Shown here piece after piece: positions 5,052-5,741 of a stretch of 5,741 nt of DNA. The number at the start of each line of letters is the position of its first letter. Position 1 is the first letter of the stretch. The DNA comes from Rhizobacter sp. GTDB lineage: Bacteria > Pseudomonadota > Gammaproteobacteria > Burkholderiales > Burkholderiaceae_C. The notes under the pieces were generated by a model, which was not told the DNA's origin, searched no databases, and saw nothing but the letters and a program-made list of their open reading frames with translations. Both the position numbers and the translations under genes were made by a program. The stretch lies in the NCBI GenBank assembly GCA_025351675.1, contig JANXVK010000454.1:1-5741 (forward strand). The letters are read 5' to 3'.

Positions 5052-5741
5052 GCGCCGAATCCGTCGTCGGCTTGGATGACCGCGCCGTTGACGAAGTGGC
5101 TCTCGTTCGCGACCAGCATCATCAACACGGCATCCAGATCCTGCGGCTGGCCGACGCGCTTGCGCGGCAGCATCTCGATCAGCTTCTTGCCCTGCTCGGT
5201 GGCCCACTGGTGGTGGTTGATCTCGGTGTCGATGTAGCCGGGGCAGATCGCGTTGACGTTGATGCCGTAGCGACCCCATTCGAGTGCCATCGCACGCGTC
5301 ATGTGCACGACCGCGGCCTTGCTCATCGCGTACACACCGATGCGGCTCAACGGCCTCAACCCCGCCATCGACGCGATGTTGACGATGCGCCCGCCGGTGA
5401 AGGTGCCCGGCGCTGCGCCCTTCGAGCGCGCGATCATGCGCTTGCCGACCTCTTGCGCGACGAAGAAAGCGCCGCGCGTGTTGGTGTTGAACACGTAGTC
5501 GTAGTCGTCCTCGCTCACTTCGGTCAGCAACTGCGTGGTGCCGACGCCGGAATTGTTGACGAGGATGTCGATCGTGCCCATCTCGGTCTCGGCGTGCGCG
5601 ACGGCGGACTTGATGCTGTCGCGGTCGGTCACGTCGAGCACGACCACGTGCGCGTCGCCGCCATCGCCCTCGATCTCGGCCCGCAAGGTCTTGAGCCGCT
5701 CGATGCGGCGGCCGGCGAGCACGACACCGGCACCGGCCTTC
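5048..5741 (-). CDS. Short-chain dehydrogenase/reductase (SDR), N-terminus off the window
   Basis: The visible 231 codons are a classical SDR lacking only roughly the first 25-30 residues, which would hold the first Rossmann strand and the TGxxxGIG motif. The frame is open to the window edge (KAGAGVVLAGRRIERL), so the apparent GTG at 5722 is not the true start. Present are the second-strand GRR, which favours NADP(H), LDVTD, the NNSG motif (5557-5546), catalytic Ser in NIASMAG (about 5371), Tyr and Lys of YAMSK (5332 and 5320), and NVNAICPGYIDTEI after it. The C-terminus FVNGAVIQADDGFGA is the usual SDR substrate-side end. It oxidises or reduces a carbonyl/hydroxyl substrate that cannot be named from sequence; 3-oxoacyl reductases and hydroxyacyl dehydrogenases are common relatives. 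It is the first visible gene of the right block, and its stop overlaps the yceH start. Confidence 0.92.
   Translation of the reverse strand, partial: KAGAGVVLAGRRIERLKTLRAEIEGDGGDAHVVVLDVTDRDSIKSAVAHAETEMGTIDILVNNSGVGTTQLLTEVSEDDYDYVFNTNTRGAFFVAQEVGKRMIARSKGAAPGTFTGGRIVNIASMAGLRPLSRIGVYAMSKAAVVHMTRAMALEWGRYGINVNAICPGYIDTEINHHQWATEQGKKLIEMLPRKRVGQPQDLDAVLMMLVANESHFVNGAVIQADDGFGA

Noticed and set aside
5052..5279. N-terminal extension of the YceH protein back to the ATG at 5279
   Set aside because: It would overlap the SDR coding region by about 230 bases, and the residues are Arg/His/Gln-rich noise. Family alignment begins at the TTG codons near 5051-5039.

Overview
This window looks like a chromosomal segment from a high-GC proteobacterium. 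A betaproteobacterium of the Burkholderiales type is my best guess, from the GC-rich third codon positions, the YceH (DUF480) homologue and the mix of acyl-CoA-handling genes. That placement is inference. I see no rRNA, tRNA, insertion sequence, CRISPR array or phage gene. All genes but one are on the minus strand, so they read from high to low coordinates.

Right block (5741 to 3943, minus strand): a tightly packed three-gene unit. It holds a short-chain dehydrogenase/reductase whose N-terminus is off the window, a YceH/DUF480 tandem winged-helix protein that must use a TTG start, and a FadM/YbgC-type hot-dog acyl-CoA thioesterase. The genes meet at TTGA and GTGA overlaps.

Middle (3849 to 3942 and 3423 to 3848): a single plus-strand gene for a PaaI-like hot-dog thioesterase points toward the right block. 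The 94-base convergent gap between the two thioesterases holds a small inverted repeat but no convincing terminator.

Left block (3242 to 1, minus strand): first a stand-alone class I glutamine amidotransferase, then a 98-base gap containing a 9-bp inverted repeat. Next come scoA and scoB, one base apart, encoding both subunits of a SCOT-type succinyl-CoA:3-ketoacid CoA-transferase. Fifteen bases after scoB, in the same frame, is a LanC-like protein that runs off the window with at least 346 codons. It keeps the zinc-ligand pattern (Cys, then Cys-His) and the repeated glycine motifs of the lanthionine cyclase fold. No lanthipeptide dehydratase or precursor is visible.

A common theme is acyl-CoA and ketone-body chemistry: a CoA-transferase, two thioesterases and an SDR. 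The most unusual element is the orphan LanC-like gene sitting at the end of the CoA-transferase operon.
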